Positions 34,410 through 45,761 of a stretch of 64,000 bases of DNA are shown in pieces; the stretch's first letter is position 1, and every line of letters starts with the position of its first letter. Origin of the DNA: Arenimonas soli (GTDB lineage: Bacteria; Pseudomonadota; Gammaproteobacteria; Xanthomonadales; Xanthomonadaceae); assembly GCF_014643775.1 (NCBI RefSeq), contig NZ_BMKC01000001.1, forward strand, positions 1,550,001 through 1,614,000. The letters are read 5' to 3'. The position numbers and the translations under genes were made by a program. The notes beneath the pieces are model-generated. The model made no database searches. It worked only from the letters and a program-made list of their open reading frames with translations, and had not been told where the DNA came from.

Positions 34410-35186
34410 TCACAGGTCGTTGTCGTCGCCGGGCAGGCGGGTGAGGATCTCGACGCCGTCGTCGGTTACCACCACCGTGTGCTCCCACTGGGCCGACAGC
34501 GACTTGTCGCGGGTGACCACGGTCCAGCCGTCGCCCAGCAGCTTGGTGTGGCGCGAGCCTTCGTTGATCATCGGCTCGATGGTGAAGGTCATGCCCTTTT
34601 GCAGCACCACGCCGGCGCCCGGCTGGCCGTAGTGCAGCACCTGCGGGTCTTCGTGGTAGATGCGGCCGATGCCGTGGCCGCAGTATTCGCGCACCACGGA
34701 AAACCGCTCGCCTTCGGCGTACTTCTGGATGGCGTGGCCGATGTCGCCCAGGGTCGCACCCGGCTTGACGGTGCGGATGCCGCGGAACATGGCCTCGCGG
34801 GTCACTTCGACCAGGCGGCGGGCCTTGACGCTGGGTTCGCCGACGAAATACATGCGGCTGGTGTCGCCGTGCCAGCCGTCCTTGATGACCGTGACGTCGA
34901 TATTGATGATGTCGCCGTCCTTGAGCACCTTGGCGTCGCTGGGGATGCCGTGGCAGATGACGTTGTTGACCGAGGTGCAGACCGTGGCCGGGAAGCCCTT
35001 GTAGCCGACGTTGGCGGGCACGGCCCCCTGCACGTTGACGATGTGGTCGTGGCAGATGCGGTCGAGCTCGGCGGTGCTGACGCCCGGCTTGACGTGCGGG
35101 GCGACCACCTGCAGCACTTCGGCGGCCAGGCGGCCGGCCACGCGCATGCGCTCGATGTCTTCGGGGCTCTTGAGGCTGATATGCAT
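34410..35186 (-). CDS. map: Methionine aminopeptidase, type I
   Basis: Map removes initiator methionine. The 258-residue protein keeps the metal ligands Asp97 and Asp108 (IINIDVTVIKDGWHGDT) and the catalytic His79 (ICHG) at exactly E. coli numbering. The later ligands follow in GHGIGRIYHEDPQ, TIEPMIN and QWEHTVVVTDDG. It is the first gene of the - strand unit and divergent from rpsB, the conserved arrangement in gammaproteobacteria. The promoter is presumably in the 35187-35240 interval. Confidence 0.97.
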   Translation of the reverse strand: MHISLKSPEDIERMRVAGRLAAEVLQVVAPHVKPGVSTAELDRICHDHIVNVQGAVPANVGYKGFPATVCTSVNNVICHGIPSDAKVLKDGDIINIDVTVIKDGWHGDTSRMYFVGEPSVKARRLVEVTREAMFRGIRTVKPGATLGDIGHAIQKYAEGERFSVVREYCGHGIGRIYHEDPQVLHYGQPGAGVVLQKGMTFTIEPMINEGSRHTKLLGDGWTVVTRDKSLSAQWEHTVVVTDDGVEILTRLPGDDNDL

Positions 35187-35205
35187 GGCCGGGATTATCG
35201 CCCAG

Positions 35206-35235
35206 TTGCGGGGCCTTGGGCCAGCCGGCTATACT
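35206..35235 (+). promoter_or_regulatory. rpsB promoter
   Basis: TTGCGG (35206-35211) and TATACT (35230-35235) are separated by 18 bases. Transcription would start near 35242, leaving an about 200-base leader before rpsB. Confidence 0.6.
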
Positions 35236-35241
35236 CCCGGG

Positions 35242-35441
35242 GCTCGGAAAACCCCTGACAGGGCCATTCGGGCCGCCCACGCCGGGCGTCACCGGTGAAT
35301 TCACACGCCAGGCAATCCCCCGCCCCGGGGTGCCCGCGGACCACGGTCCGGGGGTTCGAGGCGGCGGCCTGGCGGAGGCCCAACCCCGGAGCTTCGATGC
35401 CGCCAGCGTGCGGCCGGCTCCCTGTCTGCAAAGGAAACACC
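35242..35441 (+). promoter_or_regulatory. Long 5' leader of rpsB, candidate S2 autoregulatory element
   Basis: About 200 bases without a supported gene precede rpsB. Several GC-rich inverted segments can fold, for example around CCGCGGACCACGGTCCGG (35335-35353). In gammaproteobacteria the rpsB leader is a structured site where ribosomal protein S2 represses rpsB-tsf. A similar role here is inferred from position and length. Confidence 0.4.
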
Positions 35442-36254
<813 letters not shown>

Positions 36255-36265
36255 GCACAGCGTCA

Positions 36266-36293
36266 TGCCGCGGCGCCATGCTGCGCCGCGGCA
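36266..36293 (+). terminator. rpsB-tsf intercistronic hairpin (weak attenuator)
   Basis: An 11-bp perfect stem (36266-36276 with 36283-36293) closes a 6-base loop and is followed by CCCCCTTTCG. The T-run is short, so it probably reduces rather than ends read-through from rpsB into tsf, or protects the message. Confidence 0.5.
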
Positions 36294-36353
36294 CCCCCTT
36301 TCGCGCACGCCGGCCCCTTGCCGGCGCGCCACACACTGAATCTGGAGAACCCC

Positions 36354-37232
36354 ATGGAAATCACTGCTTCCCTGGTCAAGGAACTGCGCGAGCGCACCGG
36401 CGCCGGCATGATGGAATGCAAGAAGGCCCTGTCCGAAACCGGCGGTGACATCGACGCCGCGGCCGAGGCCCTGCGCAAGTCCGGCCTGGCCAAGGCCGAC
36501 AAGAAGGCCGGCCGCGTGGCCGCCGAAGGCCGCATCGTCGCGGCCCAGGACGGCGGCAAGGCCGTGCTGGTTGAGATCAACTCCGAAACCGACTTCGTGG
36601 CCAAGGACGACAACTTCCTGGCCTTCGCCGACGCCGTCGCCCAGGCCGCCCTGGCCTCCGGCGCCGCCGACGCCGACGCCCTGAAGGCGGCCAAGGTCGC
36701 CTCCGGCGACACCGTCGAGGAAGCCCGCGCCGCCGTGATCGCCAAGGTCGGCGAAAACGTGCAGGTGCGTCGCCTGGCCAGGGTCGACAGCGCCAACCAC
36801 GTCGCCGCCTACATCCACGGCGGCCGCATCGGCGTGCTGGTCGAGCTCAAGGGCGGCGACGCCGAGCTGGCCCGCGGCATCGCCATGCACGTGGCGGCGA
36901 TGAACCCGCCGCACAACAAGGCCGCCGACGTGCCGGCCGACTTCATCGCCAAGGAAAAGGAAATCGAGATGGCGAAGATGTCCGACAAGGACAAGTCCAA
37001 GCCCGCCGAGATCCTCGAGAAGATCATGGCCGGCAAGGTCGCCAAGATCGTCAACGAAGTCACCCTGTACGGCCAGGCCTATGTCCTGAACACCGACCAG
37101 ACCGTCGAGCAGGCCGTCAAGGCCGCCGGCGCCGACGTGGTGCAGTTCCAGCGCCTGGCCGTCGGCGAAGGCATCGAGAAGGTGGTCGAGGACTACGCCG
37201 CCGAAGTGATGAAGCAGGCCGGCCTGGCCTGA
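36354..37232 (+). CDS. tsf: Elongation factor Ts
   Basis: EF-Ts is the nucleotide exchange factor of EF-Tu. The 292-residue protein has the N-terminal UBA-like domain with [19 protein letters not shown]. The [10 protein letters not shown] loop enters EF-Tu, and the dimerisation core follows. Start ATG 36354 after TGGAGAACCCC. A strong terminator follows at 37256, which separates this gene from pyrH. Confidence 0.98.
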   Translation: MEITASLVKELRERTGAGMMECKKALSETGGDIDAAAEALRKSGLAKADKKAGRVAAEGRIVAAQDGGKAVLVEINSETDFVAKDDNFLAFADAVAQAALASGAADADALKAAKVASGDTVEEARAAVIAKVGENVQVRRLARVDSANHVAAYIHGGRIGVLVELKGGDAELARGIAMHVAAMNPPHNKAADVPADFIAKEKEIEMAKMSDKDKSKPAEILEKIMAGKVAKIVNEVTLYGQAYVLNTDQTVEQAVKAAGADVVQFQRLAVGEGIEKVVEDYAAEVMKQAGLA

Positions 37233-37255
37233 GCCATCGCTCCACGCTTCACCGG

Positions 37256-37290
37256 AAGGGCCGCGGGCAACCCCGCGGCCCTTTCCTTTT
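37256..37290 (+). terminator. Rho-independent terminator after tsf
   Basis: A 12-bp perfect stem (37256-37267 with 37272-37283) closes the loop CAAC and is followed by TCCTTTT. It ends the rpsB-tsf unit. Confidence 0.88.
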
Positions 37291-37378
37291 GCTGAATGGC
37301 CGCGTCGGGCGGTTCATCCCGGGTTGGGCCGGGGCTTGCAAGTCTTCCGGGCACCCAAGCTTGCACGAGGGAACCCCC

Positions 37379-37690
37379 ATGAAAGCCCACACCCCCCTGT
37401 TTTGCCTCGCCCTGCTCGCCGCGGGCCCCGCCCTGGCGCAGAACGTCGAATCCGGCCCGCAGGCCAGCTTCGAAGCCCAGACCGGCCCGGTGACCGTGGT
37501 TTCGGTGCAGCCGCCGCTGCCCAACGCCAGCCAGTACGCGGTGAAGGTCGCCGACCTCGACGCCAATGGCGACGGACGCCTGGACCGCACCGAGGTGCCC
37601 GACGACCATGCCCTGCACTTCGAGTGGAAGCTCGTGGACCGCAATCGCGACGGCTACGTGACCGACGAAGAACTGGCGAACTGGAAGTAA
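37379..37690 (+). CDS. Exported EF-hand protein
   Basis: The 103-residue product has a signal peptide cleaved after ALA20. Two canonical 12-residue EF-hand calcium loops occupy 61-72 ([12 protein letters not shown]) and 87-98 ([12 protein letters not shown]). It would be a small periplasmic calcium-binding protein. It sits between tsf and pyrH, which are adjacent in many proteobacteria; it has its own position after the tsf terminator and before the pyrH promoter. Role unknown. Confidence 0.85.
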   Translation: MKAHTPLFCLALLAAGPALAQNVESGPQASFEAQTGPVTVVSVQPPLPNASQYAVKVADLDANGDGRLDRTEVPDDHALHFEWKLVDRNRDGYVTDEELANWK

Positions 37691-37727
37691 GCTTCGGGCG
37701 GACAACCGGGACCGGCCCGCGATCGGC

Positions 37728-37733
37728 TAGAAT
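37728..37733 (+). promoter_or_regulatory. -10 box of the pyrH promoter (TAGAAT)
   Basis: TAGAAT lies 31 bases before the pyrH ATG, following CGATCGGC. No clear -35 hexamer is seen. Confidence 0.5.
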
Positions 37734-37764
37734 TCCGCCGTTTGCCCAGCCACCGGAGAGCCCC

Positions 37765-38490
37765 ATGAGCACCCAGCCCCTGAAGTACCGCCGCATCCTG
37801 CTCAAGCTCTCCGGCGAGGCCCTGATGGGCCACGAGGACTACGGCATCGACCCGAAGGTGATCCAGGCCATGGCCAAGGACATCGTCGAGGCCCAGCGCG
37901 CGGGCGCCCAGATCGGCCTGGTGATCGGTGGCGGCAACATCTTCCGCGGCGCCGGCCTGGCCGAGGCCGGCATGGACCGCGTCACCGGCGACCACATGGG
38001 CATGCTGGCCACCGTCATCAACGCCCTGGCCATGGCCGACGCGCTGGAGAAGGAAGGCGGCTTCGCCCGGGTGATGAGCGCGATCAAGATCAACGAGGTC
38101 TGCGAAGACTACATCCGCCGCCGCGCCATCCGGCACATGGAAAAGGGCCGCATCGCCCTGTTCGCCGCCGGCACCGGCAACCCCTTCTTCACCACCGACT
38201 CGGCCGCCGGCCTGCGTGCCAGCGAGATCGGCGCCGACCTGCTGCTCAAGGCCACCAAGGTCGACGGAATCTACGATTCGGACCCCAAGAAGAACCCCAA
38301 CGCCAAGCGCTTCGAGCACCTGAGCTACGACGAGGTGATCGCCCGCAACCTGCAGGTGATGGACACCGCCGCGTTCGCGCTGTGCCGCGACAACAAGGTG
38401 CCGGTGCGCATCTACGACATGATGCAGCCCGGCGCCCTGATGCGCATCCTGCGCGGCGAGTCGCTGGGCACCCTGGTCGACGCGGGCTGA
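37765..38490 (+). CDS. pyrH: UMP kinase
   Basis: PyrH phosphorylates UMP to UDP for nucleotide and peptidoglycan precursor synthesis. The 241-residue hexameric kinase has the amino-acid-kinase fold with the glycine-rich [11 protein letters not shown]. Also present are the [15 protein letters not shown] segment and [13 protein letters not shown], with [14 protein letters not shown] near the C-terminus. Start ATG 37765 after CCGGAGAG. It heads the pyrH-frr region; a further -10 box precedes frr. Confidence 0.97.
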   Translation: MSTQPLKYRRILLKLSGEALMGHEDYGIDPKVIQAMAKDIVEAQRAGAQIGLVIGGGNIFRGAGLAEAGMDRVTGDHMGMLATVINALAMADALEKEGGFARVMSAIKINEVCEDYIRRRAIRHMEKGRIALFAAGTGNPFFTTDSAAGLRASEIGADLLLKATKVDGIYDSDPKKNPNAKRFEHLSYDEVIARNLQVMDTAAFALCRDNKVPVRIYDMMQPGALMRILRGESLGTLVDAG

Positions 38491-38511
38491 GCGCCGCCAC
38501 GCGCCAGCGCC

Positions 38512-38517
38512 TATAAT
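38512..38517 (+). promoter_or_regulatory. -10 box of the frr promoter (TATAAT)
   Basis: A perfect TATAAT lies 42 bases before the frr start, 21 bases after the pyrH stop. The -35 position is not clear, so the promoter may be activated or extended-type. Confidence 0.5.
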
Positions 38518-38559
38518 CCCGGGCTTGCCCCAGAAACCGACCCGTCCGCGGAGCCAGCG

Positions 38560-39117
38560 ATGCTCGAAGAAATCAAGAAAGACGCCCTCACCCGCATGAA
38601 CAAGTCCGTCGAGGCCTTCCGCCACGACCTGACCAAACTGCGCACGGGCCGGGCCACCACCGCCCTGGTCGACCACCTGAAGGTGAACTACTACGGCTCC
38701 GACATGCCGCTGACCCAGGTCGCCAGCGTGTCGGTGTCCGACGCCCGCTCGCTGACCATCACGCCCTGGGAGAAGGGCATGGTGTCCGCGGTCGAGAAGG
38801 CCATCCTGGCCTCCGACCTGGGCCTGACCCCCAATACCGCCGGCACCGTCATCCGGATCAACCTGCCGCCGCTCACCGAGGAGCGCCGCAAGGAGCTCTC
38901 CAAGCACGTGCACGCCGAAGGTGAAAACGCCAAGGTCGCCATCCGCAACGTGCGCCGCGACGCCATCCAGCACGTCAAGGAACTGCTCAAGGAAAAGCAG
39001 GTCACCGAAGACGAATCGCATCGCGCCGAGGACGAGATCCAGAAGCTCACCGACAAGGCCGTCAAGGACGTCGACGAAGTCGTCAAGGCCAAGGAACAGG
39101 AGCTGATGGCGGTTTGA
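38560..39117 (+). CDS. frr: Ribosome recycling factor
   Basis: RRF with EF-G splits post-termination ribosomes. The 185-residue protein is a tRNA-mimic with a three-helix bundle and a beta-alpha-beta domain. [14 protein letters not shown] and [19 protein letters not shown] are diagnostic, as is the C-terminal [24 protein letters not shown]. Start ATG 38560 after CGGAG. It continues into uppS without a gap. Confidence 0.98.
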   Translation: MLEEIKKDALTRMNKSVEAFRHDLTKLRTGRATTALVDHLKVNYYGSDMPLTQVASVSVSDARSLTITPWEKGMVSAVEKAILASDLGLTPNTAGTVIRINLPPLTEERRKELSKHVHAEGENAKVAIRNVRRDAIQHVKELLKEKQVTEDESHRAEDEIQKLTDKAVKDVDEVVKAKEQELMAV

Positions 39118-39131
39118 GCCAGGCCGCCACG

Positions 39132-39875
39132 ATGCCTGCCCCGCCTCCCACGCGGCTGCCCCGCCACCTGGCCGTCATCATGGACGGCAATGGCCGCTGG
39201 GCGCAGCGCCGCAATCGCCCGCGCACGCTGGGCCACCGCGCCGGCGCCAAGGCGGTGCAGGTGTGCGTGGACTATTGCCTGGCGCGGGGCATCGGGGCGC
39301 TGACCCTGTTTGCCTTCTCCTCGGAGAACTGGAACCGGCCCGAAGAGGAAGTCGGCGCGCTGATGAAGCTGTTCCTGCGCATGCTCGACAGCGAAGTCGG
39401 CGAACTCCAGCGCCGCGGCGTGCGCCTGTCCTTCATCGGCGACCGCAGCGGCTTCCCGGAGACGATCCAGACCCGCATGGCCCAGGCCGAACAGCATCCA
39501 CCCGCGCAGCCCTGCCTGGCCCTGAACATCGCCGTGGGTTACGGCGGCCGCTGGGACATCACCCAGGCCTGCCGGAGCCTGGCCGGGGACGTCGCGGCCG
39601 GCCGCCTGGCCCCCGGCGACATCACCGAAACCCTGCTCGGGGAGCGCATCAGCCTGGCCGGGCTGCCGTCGCCCGACCTGTTCATCCGCACCGGTGGCGA
39701 CCTGCGCATCAGCAATTTCCTGCTCTGGCAGCTGGCCTACACCGAGCTGTGGTTCACCGAAACCCTGTGGCCCGATCTCGACGACGCGGTGCTGGACGCC
39801 GCCATGGCCGCGTTCGCCGATCGCGAGCGCCGGTTCGGCCTGACCAGTGCCCAGGTCGCCGGGGGTGCCACGTGA
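39132..39875 (+). CDS. uppS: Undecaprenyl diphosphate synthase (Z-type)
   Basis: UppS extends farnesyl diphosphate to the C55 carrier for peptidoglycan and LPS. The 247-residue protein has the cis-prenyltransferase signature MDGNGRWA with catalytic Asp18, the FSSENWNRP segment and the C-terminal [16 protein letters not shown] chose ATG 39132, which gives the usual short N-terminus; a TTG at 39114 overlapping the frr stop is the alternative and has AGGAG 11 bases upstream. It overlaps cdsA by four bases. Confidence 0.96.
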   Translation: MPAPPPTRLPRHLAVIMDGNGRWAQRRNRPRTLGHRAGAKAVQVCVDYCLARGIGALTLFAFSSENWNRPEEEVGALMKLFLRMLDSEVGELQRRGVRLSFIGDRSGFPETIQTRMAQAEQHPPAQPCLALNIAVGYGGRWDITQACRSLAGDVAAGRLAPGDITETLLGERISLAGLPSPDLFIRTGGDLRISNFLLWQLAYTELWFTETLWPDLDDAVLDAAMAAFADRERRFGLTSAQVAGGAT

Positions 39876-40699
39876 GCCGCCGCCAGCGCATCACCACGGC
39901 CGTGGTGCTGGCGCCGCTGCCGATCCTGGCGGTGCTGTTCCTGCCCACGCCCTGGCTGGCGGCCATCGTCGCCCTGGTGCTGCTGGCCGGCCTGTGGGAA
40001 TGGACCCATTTCGCCGGCGTGCACGAGCGCCTGCCGCGCGCCGCCTTCCTCACCGCCAACGCCCTGCTGATGGCCGCCCTGGTCTGGGGTGGCGGGCCCA
40101 GCCTGTTCACGCTCAAGCTGATGAGCATGGTGGGCGTGCTGTGGTGGGCGGTGGTCTGCCTGTGGCTGGCCCGGCCCGCCTTCGGCAAGGCCGACACGGC
40201 CGCCAACCGCAGCCTGAAGCTGCTGGCCGGCAGCCTGGGCATCATTCCGGCCTGGTGCGCCCTGGGCTGGCTGCACTCGGAAGACCCCTACGGCGCCCGC
40301 TGGACCCTGTTCGCCCTGCTGATCGTCTGGGCCGCCGACAGCGGCGCCTACTTCGCCGGCTCCCGCTGGGGCAAGCGCAAGCTGGCGCCCACCATCAGCC
40401 CGGGCAAGAGCTGGGAAGGCGTTTACGGCGGCCTGGCCACCAGCGCCCTGCTGGCCATCCCGGCCGTGCCGGTGCTGGGCCTGGCCTGGTCGCAGCTGCC
40501 GGCGCTGTGGCTGGTCACCCTGGCGGTGGCGGCCATCTCGGTGGTCGGCGACCTGTTCGAAAGCCTCATGAAGCGGCATTCGGGGGTCAAGGATTCCGGC
40601 GACCTGTTCCCGGGCCACGGCGGCCTGATGGACCGGCTGGACAGCATCCTGGCCGCCCTGCCGGTGTTCGTGGTGGGCAAGGCATGGCTCGGCCTCTGA
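39872..40699 (+). CDS. cdsA: Phosphatidate cytidylyltransferase
   Basis: CdsA makes CDP-diacylglycerol from phosphatidate and CTP for all phospholipids. The 275-residue membrane protein has about eight helices. The C-terminal signature is around [20 protein letters not shown] and [12 protein letters not shown]. The GTG start at 39872 overlaps the uppS stop (GTGA). Its end overlaps dxr by 16 bases, so the uppS-cdsA-dxr-rseP genes are translationally coupled. Confidence 0.96.
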   Translation: MSRRQRITTAVVLAPLPILAVLFLPTPWLAAIVALVLLAGLWEWTHFAGVHERLPRAAFLTANALLMAALVWGGGPSLFTLKLMSMVGVLWWAVVCLWLARPAFGKADTAANRSLKLLAGSLGIIPAWCALGWLHSEDPYGARWTLFALLIVWAADSGAYFAGSRWGKRKLAPTISPGKSWEGVYGGLATSALLAIPAVPVLGLAWSQLPALWLVTLAVAAISVVGDLFESLMKRHSGVKDSGDLFPGHGGLMDRLDSILAALPVFVVGKAWLGL

Positions 40700-41868
40700 A
40701 AACGATCGCGCTGCTGGGCGCCACCGGTTCGATCGGAAGCTCGACCCTGGACGTGGTGGCCCGGCATCCGGATCGCTTCCGGGTCGGCGCGCTCACCGCC
40801 AACGGCAGCGTGGACGCGCTGCTGGCCCTGTGCGCCCGGTTCCGCCCCGACACCGCCGTGGTGGCCGACAAGGCCGCCTACCCCGCCCTGCGCGACGGCC
40901 TGGCGGCCCTGGGCCTGTCCACGCGGGCCCTGGCCGGCCCCGACGCCCTGGACGAGGTCGCCACCGACCCGGCCCACGACACCGTGGTCGCCGCCATCGT
41001 CGGCGCCGCGGGCATGGCCTCGACCCTGGCCGCGGCCCGGGCCGGCAAGCGCCTGCTGCTGGCCAACAAGGAATCGGTGGTCCTGGCCGGCGACCTGCTG
41101 GTGCGCGCGGCCCGCGAAGGCGGCGCCACCTTGCTGCCGGTGGACAGCGAGCACAACGCCATCTTCCAGTGCCTGCCGGCCGACGGTGGCCGCCAGGGGG
41201 TCCGCCGCCTGCTGCTGACCGCGTCCGGCGGCCCGTTCCGCGGCCGCGACCGCGCGGCGCTGGCCGCGGTGACGCCCGACCAGGCCTGCGCCCACCCGAA
41301 CTGGTCGATGGGCCGGAAGATTTCGGTGGATTCGGCCACCCTGATGAACAAGGGCCTGGAAGTCATCGAAGCCCGGCACCTGTTCGGCCTGCCGCCGGAA
41401 TGCATCGAAGTGGTGGTGCACCCGCAAAGCGTCATCCACTCGCTGGTCGACTACGTCGACGGCTCGGTGCTGGCGCAGTTGGGCAACCCCGACATGCGCA
41501 CGGCGCTGGCCCATGGCCTGGCCTGGCCCGAGCGCATCGATTCGGGCGTGGCGCCGCTCGACCTGGCTGCCCTGGCCCGCTTCGACTTCGAGCCGCCCGA
41601 CCTGGAAACCTTCCCCTGCCTGGGCCTGGCCTACCGGGCGCTCGCGGCCGGCGGCGGCGCCCCGGCGGTGCTCAACGCCGCCAACGAAGTCGCCGTTTCA
41701 GCCTTCCTTCAGGGCACACTGGGCTTCCTTGGCATCCCGGACCTGGTCCAGGCCTGCCTGGACGCCCACCCGGGCGGCCCGGCCCAATCGCTGGAAGACC
41801 TGCTTGAAACCGATGCCGCGGCCCGGCGCCTGGCCGGGGAAATCATCGCGAGGATGCAGCGGCAATGA
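40684..41868 (+). CDS. dxr: 1-deoxy-D-xylulose 5-phosphate reductoisomerase
   Basis: Dxr converts DXP to MEP with NADPH, the second step of the non-mevalonate isoprenoid route. The 394-residue protein has the NADPH motif [10 protein letters not shown] at 12-21. The metal ligands Asp154 and Glu156 lie in [11 protein letters not shown] (E. coli 150/152), with ASGGPFRG and [21 protein letters not shown] following. Start ATG 40684 inside cdsA. It supplies the isoprenoids used by uppS and ispA in this same block. Confidence 0.97.
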   Translation: MARPLKTIALLGATGSIGSSTLDVVARHPDRFRVGALTANGSVDALLALCARFRPDTAVVADKAAYPALRDGLAALGLSTRALAGPDALDEVATDPAHDTVVAAIVGAAGMASTLAAARAGKRLLLANKESVVLAGDLLVRAAREGGATLLPVDSEHNAIFQCLPADGGRQGVRRLLLTASGGPFRGRDRAALAAVTPDQACAHPNWSMGRKISVDSATLMNKGLEVIEARHLFGLPPECIEVVVHPQSVIHSLVDYVDGSVLAQLGNPDMRTALAHGLAWPERIDSGVAPLDLAALARFDFEPPDLETFPCLGLAYRALAAGGGAPAVLNAANEVAVSAFLQGTLGFLGIPDLVQACLDAHPGGPAQSLEDLLETDAAARRLAGEIIARMQRQ

Positions 41869-43202
41869 CGGAATTCTTCGGCTCGGTGTGGTGGCTCATC
41901 GTCAGCCTCGGCATCCTGGTCACCTTCCACGAGTTCGGCCACTACTGGGTCGCGCGGCGCTGCGGCGTGCGCGTGCTGCGCTTCTCGGTGGGCTTTGGCA
42001 GGCCGGTATGGAAGCGCATCGGCCGCGACGGCACCGAATACGCCGTGGCCTGGATCCCGCTGGGCGGCTACGTGAAGATGCTCGACGAACGCGAGGTCGA
42101 GGTCGCCCCGTCCGAGCGCCACGAAAGCTTCAACGCCAAGTCGGTCTACCAGCGCATCGCCATCGTCGCGGCCGGCCCGATCGCCAACCTGCTGCTGTGC
42201 ATCGCCCTGCTGTGGCTGATGTTCGTGGTCGGCAAGCCCGACTTCCAGCCCGACATCGGCCGCGCCCAGGGCCTCGCCGCCGAAGCCGGCTTCCAGGCCG
42301 GCGACCGCCTGCTGGACGTGGACGGGCGCCCCATCCGCAGCTGGAGCGAGGCCGGCGTCGCGCTGGCCACCGCCGTCATCGACCGCGAGCCCACGGCCGT
42401 GCGGGTGCGCACCGCCGACGGCCAGGAACGCGTGCGCCTGCTGCCGCTCGACCGCCCGGGCCTGGTGCTGAGCGAAGAACGCCCGTTCTCGGACCTGGGC
42501 CTGAGCCTGGCCTGGCCGGCCGTGGTCGGCGAGGTCGCGCCCGGCTCGGCGGCCGACGCCGCCGGCCTGCGGGCCGGGGACCGCATCCTTTCCCTGGGCG
42601 GCCGCCCGGTGCAGACCTACGACCAGGTGTCGCCCCTGCTGCAGGAACTGGCCGGTCCGGACCGCCCGCTGGTCCTGCAGGTCGAGCGCGACGGCCGCAG
42701 CCAGGCGCTGGAAGTCAGCCCGCAGCGGGTCGAACGCGATGGCCAGGCGGTCTGGCAGCTGGGCGTGCTGGCCGCGCCGCTGGAACAGGACGCCCTGCTG
42801 CGCTTCGGCCCCCTGGCCGCGGTGCCGGCGGCCCTGGCCGAGACCCGCCAGATGACCTCGGACGTGCTGGGCATGCTCTGGCGCATGGTCTCGGGCCAGG
42901 CATCCCTGAAGAACATTTCCGGCCCGATCACCATCGCCCGGGTCGCCAACGGCAGCGCCGGGCTGGGCCCCGCATGGTTTCTTAACTTCCTCGCGATACT
43001 CTCGCTGAGCCTGTGCATCATGAACCTGCTGCCCATCCCCGTCTTGGATGGTGGGCACCTGCTGTATTACCTTATCGAGCTGGTCAAGGGCAGTCCGGTC
43101 GGCGAACGCAGCCTCATGGCGGGCCAATACATCGGTCTGGCCCTGCTGGCCGGCCTGATGGGATTGGCCTTTTACAACGATATTCTCCGGCTCGGCTCCT
43201 GA
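41865..43202 (+). CDS. rseP: Site-2 protease RseP
   Basis: RseP is the intramembrane zinc protease that makes the second cut of RseA-type anti-sigma factors and clears signal peptides. The 445-residue protein has HEFGH at 22-26 in the first helix, two PDZ domains around 125-205 and 210-300, and the third metal ligand Asp395 in [12 protein letters not shown]. Start ATG 41865 overlaps the dxr stop by four bases. It is followed by bamA, the conserved neighbour linked to outer-membrane stress. Confidence 0.97.
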   Translation: MTEFFGSVWWLIVSLGILVTFHEFGHYWVARRCGVRVLRFSVGFGRPVWKRIGRDGTEYAVAWIPLGGYVKMLDEREVEVAPSERHESFNAKSVYQRIAIVAAGPIANLLLCIALLWLMFVVGKPDFQPDIGRAQGLAAEAGFQAGDRLLDVDGRPIRSWSEAGVALATAVIDREPTAVRVRTADGQERVRLLPLDRPGLVLSEERPFSDLGLSLAWPAVVGEVAPGSAADAAGLRAGDRILSLGGRPVQTYDQVSPLLQELAGPDRPLVLQVERDGRSQALEVSPQRVERDGQAVWQLGVLAAPLEQDALLRFGPLAAVPAALAETRQMTSDVLGMLWRMVSGQASLKNISGPITIARVANGSAGLGPAWFLNFLAILSLSLCIMNLLPIPVLDGGHLLYYLIELVKGSPVGERSLMAGQYIGLALLAGLMGLAFYNDILRLGS

Positions 43203-43249
43203 GCTTCCACCCATTGCGGGCGATTCCGCCCGGTTTCCACGGATTGACG

Positions 43250-45751
43250 ATGACGCGACCCACTGTCCGACGCTGCCTCCTGAGCATCGCGCTCGCCGCC
43301 GCTCTTGCCGGCCCCGCCCACGCCCAGAACTACGAGGCATTCCAGGTCGCCGACATCCGCGTCGAAGGCCTGCAGCGCATCTCCGCGGGTACGGTCTTCA
43401 CCTACCTGCCGGTCGAACGCGGCGACACCCTCGACCGCAGCCGCTCCGGCGACGCCATCCGTGCGCTGTTCCGCACGGGCTTCTTCAGCGACGTCAGGCT
43501 CGAACGCCAGGGCGACATCCTGGTCGTGGTGGTGACCGAACGGCCGGCCATCAACTCCATCACGCTGACCGGCAACAAGGACATCAAGACCGACGACCTG
43601 ATGGTCGGCCTGCGCAGCATCGGCCTGGCCGAAGGCGAGACCTACAACCCGCTCAACCTCGACCGCATCACCCAGGAACTGATCCGCCAGTACAACAACC
43701 GCGGCAAGTACAACGTCTCGATCCTGCCGTCGGTCTCCAACCTCGACCGCAATCGCGTCGATGTCACGATCATCATCGAGGAAGGCAAGGCCGCGCGCAT
43801 CCGCGACATCAACATCGTCGGCAACGAAACCTTCATCGAAGAAGACCTGCGCGAGACCTGGGAATCGGACACCAGCAACTGGCTGTCCTGGTACCGCCGC
43901 GACGACCAGTACTCGCGCGAGAAGCTCTCGGGCGACCTCGAGAAGCTGAGCAACTATTACCTGGACCGCGGCTACGTCGACTTCAACGTCGAGTCCACCC
44001 AGGTCGCGATCAGCCCGGACAAGCGCGACATCTTCGTCACCGCCAACGTCGCCGAAGGCGAGGTCTACACCATCGGCGAGGTCAAGGTCTCGGGCGACAC
44101 CATCCTGCCGGTCGAGGAAATGGAGAAGATGCTGTTCGTGCGCGAGGGCGGCACCTTCTCGCGCGCCCGCGTCGAACTGAGCACCGATGCGATGATCGCG
44201 CTGCTGGGCAACATCGGCTACGCGTTCGCCCAGGTGAACCCGGTGCCGGACATCGACCGCGAAAATCGCGTCGTCGGCCTGAACTTCTTCGTCGAGCCGG
44301 GTCCGCGCGTGCAGGTCCGCCGCATCGTCTTCAAGGGCAACACCGGCACCGCCGACGAGGTCCTGCGCCGCGAAATGCGCCAGTTCGAAGGTGCGTGGTT
44401 CTCGCAGGCCGCGGTCGATCGCTCCAAGGTCCGCCTGCAGCGCCTGGGCTTCTTCGAGGAAATCGACATCGAGACCCCCGAGGTCGCCGGTGCGCCCGAC
44501 CAGGTGGACGTGGTTGTCAACGTCAAGGAACGCAACTCCGGCCAGTTCACCTTCGGCCTGGGCTACCAGCAGACCTTCGGCCTGATCACCAGCCTGCAGC
44601 TGGTGCAGAACAACTTCCTGGGCACGGGCAACCGCGTTTCCATCGCGGTGCAGAACAACAGCTTCTCCAAGCAGTACTCGATCGGCTACACCGACCCGTA
44701 CTTCACCGACTCGGGCATCAGCGTCGGCTACAACCTCAGCCACAGCGACTACAGCTACTCGCGCCAGGACGCCAACCTGGCCCAGTACAACAACGCCGTG
44801 TCGGCCGCCGAGATCCTGGCCGGCATCCCGCTGACCGAAACCGACTCGATCCAGTTCTCGCTGGGCATCGACCGCAACCAGATCACCACCCAGGACGGCT
44901 TCACGCCCGAACCGCTGATCCAGTACCTGGTCAGCACCCTGGGCGACCGCCAGCGTTTCCCGCAGTTCCACGTCGACGATGACCGCGACCCCACCACGCC
45001 GCCGGACAACGACGACGACGACCCGACCACCACCGACCCGCTGCAGACCGGCGGCTCGCGCCAGTGGAACGTCAACGCCTGGCGCCTGCAGACCGGCTGG
45101 GTGCGTGATTCGCGCAACGACTTCCTGCTGCCGACCCGCGGCACCTACCACCGCATCAACGCCGAGATCGTGCTGCCCGGCAGCGACCTCGAGTACTACA
45201 AGCTCGGCTACAACTTCGAACACTACATCCCGCTGGCCAACTGGCTGGTGATGAAGTTCGGTGTCGAGCTGGGCTACGGCGACAGCTACGGCGACACGGC
45301 CGACGCGCTGTGCGACAGCTTCGACACCGAAGGCGACATCATCACCACCACCACCAACTGCGGCCTGCCGTTCTTCCGCAATTATTACGCCGGTGGCCCG
45401 AACTCGATCCGCGGCTTCGAAGTCAACACGGTCGGCCCGACCTACCAGTTCGCCAGCGACGGGTTCCGCCAGCCGATCGGCGGCTCGCTCAAGACCGCCG
45501 GCACCATCGAGTTCTATTTCCCCACCCTGTTCGACAACCGCGGCACCCGCCTGTCGGCCTTCATCGACTACGGCAACGTCTACAACGGCTTCGAGGACTG
45601 GGAAGCCAAGACGCTGCGCATCTCGACGGGCGTGGCGCTGCAATGGGAGTCGCCGATGGGTCCGATCCAGATCAGCTACGCCCTGCCGATCCAGCGCGAG
45701 CGTTCCGACCAGGTCGAGCGCCTGCAGTTCACCTTCGGCGGCAGTTTCTAA
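43250..45751 (+). CDS. bamA: Outer membrane protein assembly factor BamA
   Basis: BamA inserts beta-barrel proteins into the outer membrane. The 833-residue precursor has a signal peptide cleaved after AHA25. Five POTRA domains lie at about 30-430, then the 16-stranded barrel. The barrel lid motif is SIRGFEVNTVGP. An extracellular loop shows a Cys pair around DTEGDIITTTTNC. Residues 574-597 form a very acidic Asp/Thr/Pro insertion (VDDDRDPTTPPDNDDDDP) in another surface loop. Start ATG 43250. It is followed directly by lpxD; skp, between them in E. coli, is absent. Confidence 0.97.
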   Translation: MTRPTVRRCLLSIALAAALAGPAHAQNYEAFQVADIRVEGLQRISAGTVFTYLPVERGDTLDRSRSGDAIRALFRTGFFSDVRLERQGDILVVVVTERPAINSITLTGNKDIKTDDLMVGLRSIGLAEGETYNPLNLDRITQELIRQYNNRGKYNVSILPSVSNLDRNRVDVTIIIEEGKAARIRDINIVGNETFIEEDLRETWESDTSNWLSWYRRDDQYSREKLSGDLEKLSNYYLDRGYVDFNVESTQVAISPDKRDIFVTANVAEGEVYTIGEVKVSGDTILPVEEMEKMLFVREGGTFSRARVELSTDAMIALLGNIGYAFAQVNPVPDIDRENRVVGLNFFVEPGPRVQVRRIVFKGNTGTADEVLRREMRQFEGAWFSQAAVDRSKVRLQRLGFFEEIDIETPEVAGAPDQVDVVVNVKERNSGQFTFGLGYQQTFGLITSLQLVQNNFLGTGNRVSIAVQNNSFSKQYSIGYTDPYFTDSGISVGYNLSHSDYSYSRQDANLAQYNNAVSAAEILAGIPLTETDSIQFSLGIDRNQITTQDGFTPEPLIQYLVSTLGDRQRFPQFHVDDDRDPTTPPDNDDDDPTTTDPLQTGGSRQWNVNAWRLQTGWVRDSRNDFLLPTRGTYHRINAEIVLPGSDLEYYKLGYNFEHYIPLANWLVMKFGVELGYGDSYGDTADALCDSFDTEGDIITTTTNCGLPFFRNYYAGGPNSIRGFEVNTVGPTYQFASDGFRQPIGGSLKTAGTIEFYFPTLFDNRGTRLSAFIDYGNVYNGFEDWEAKTLRISTGVALQWESPMGPIQISYALPIQRERSDQVERLQFTFGGSF

Positions 45752-45761
45752 GGCCGGGGCG

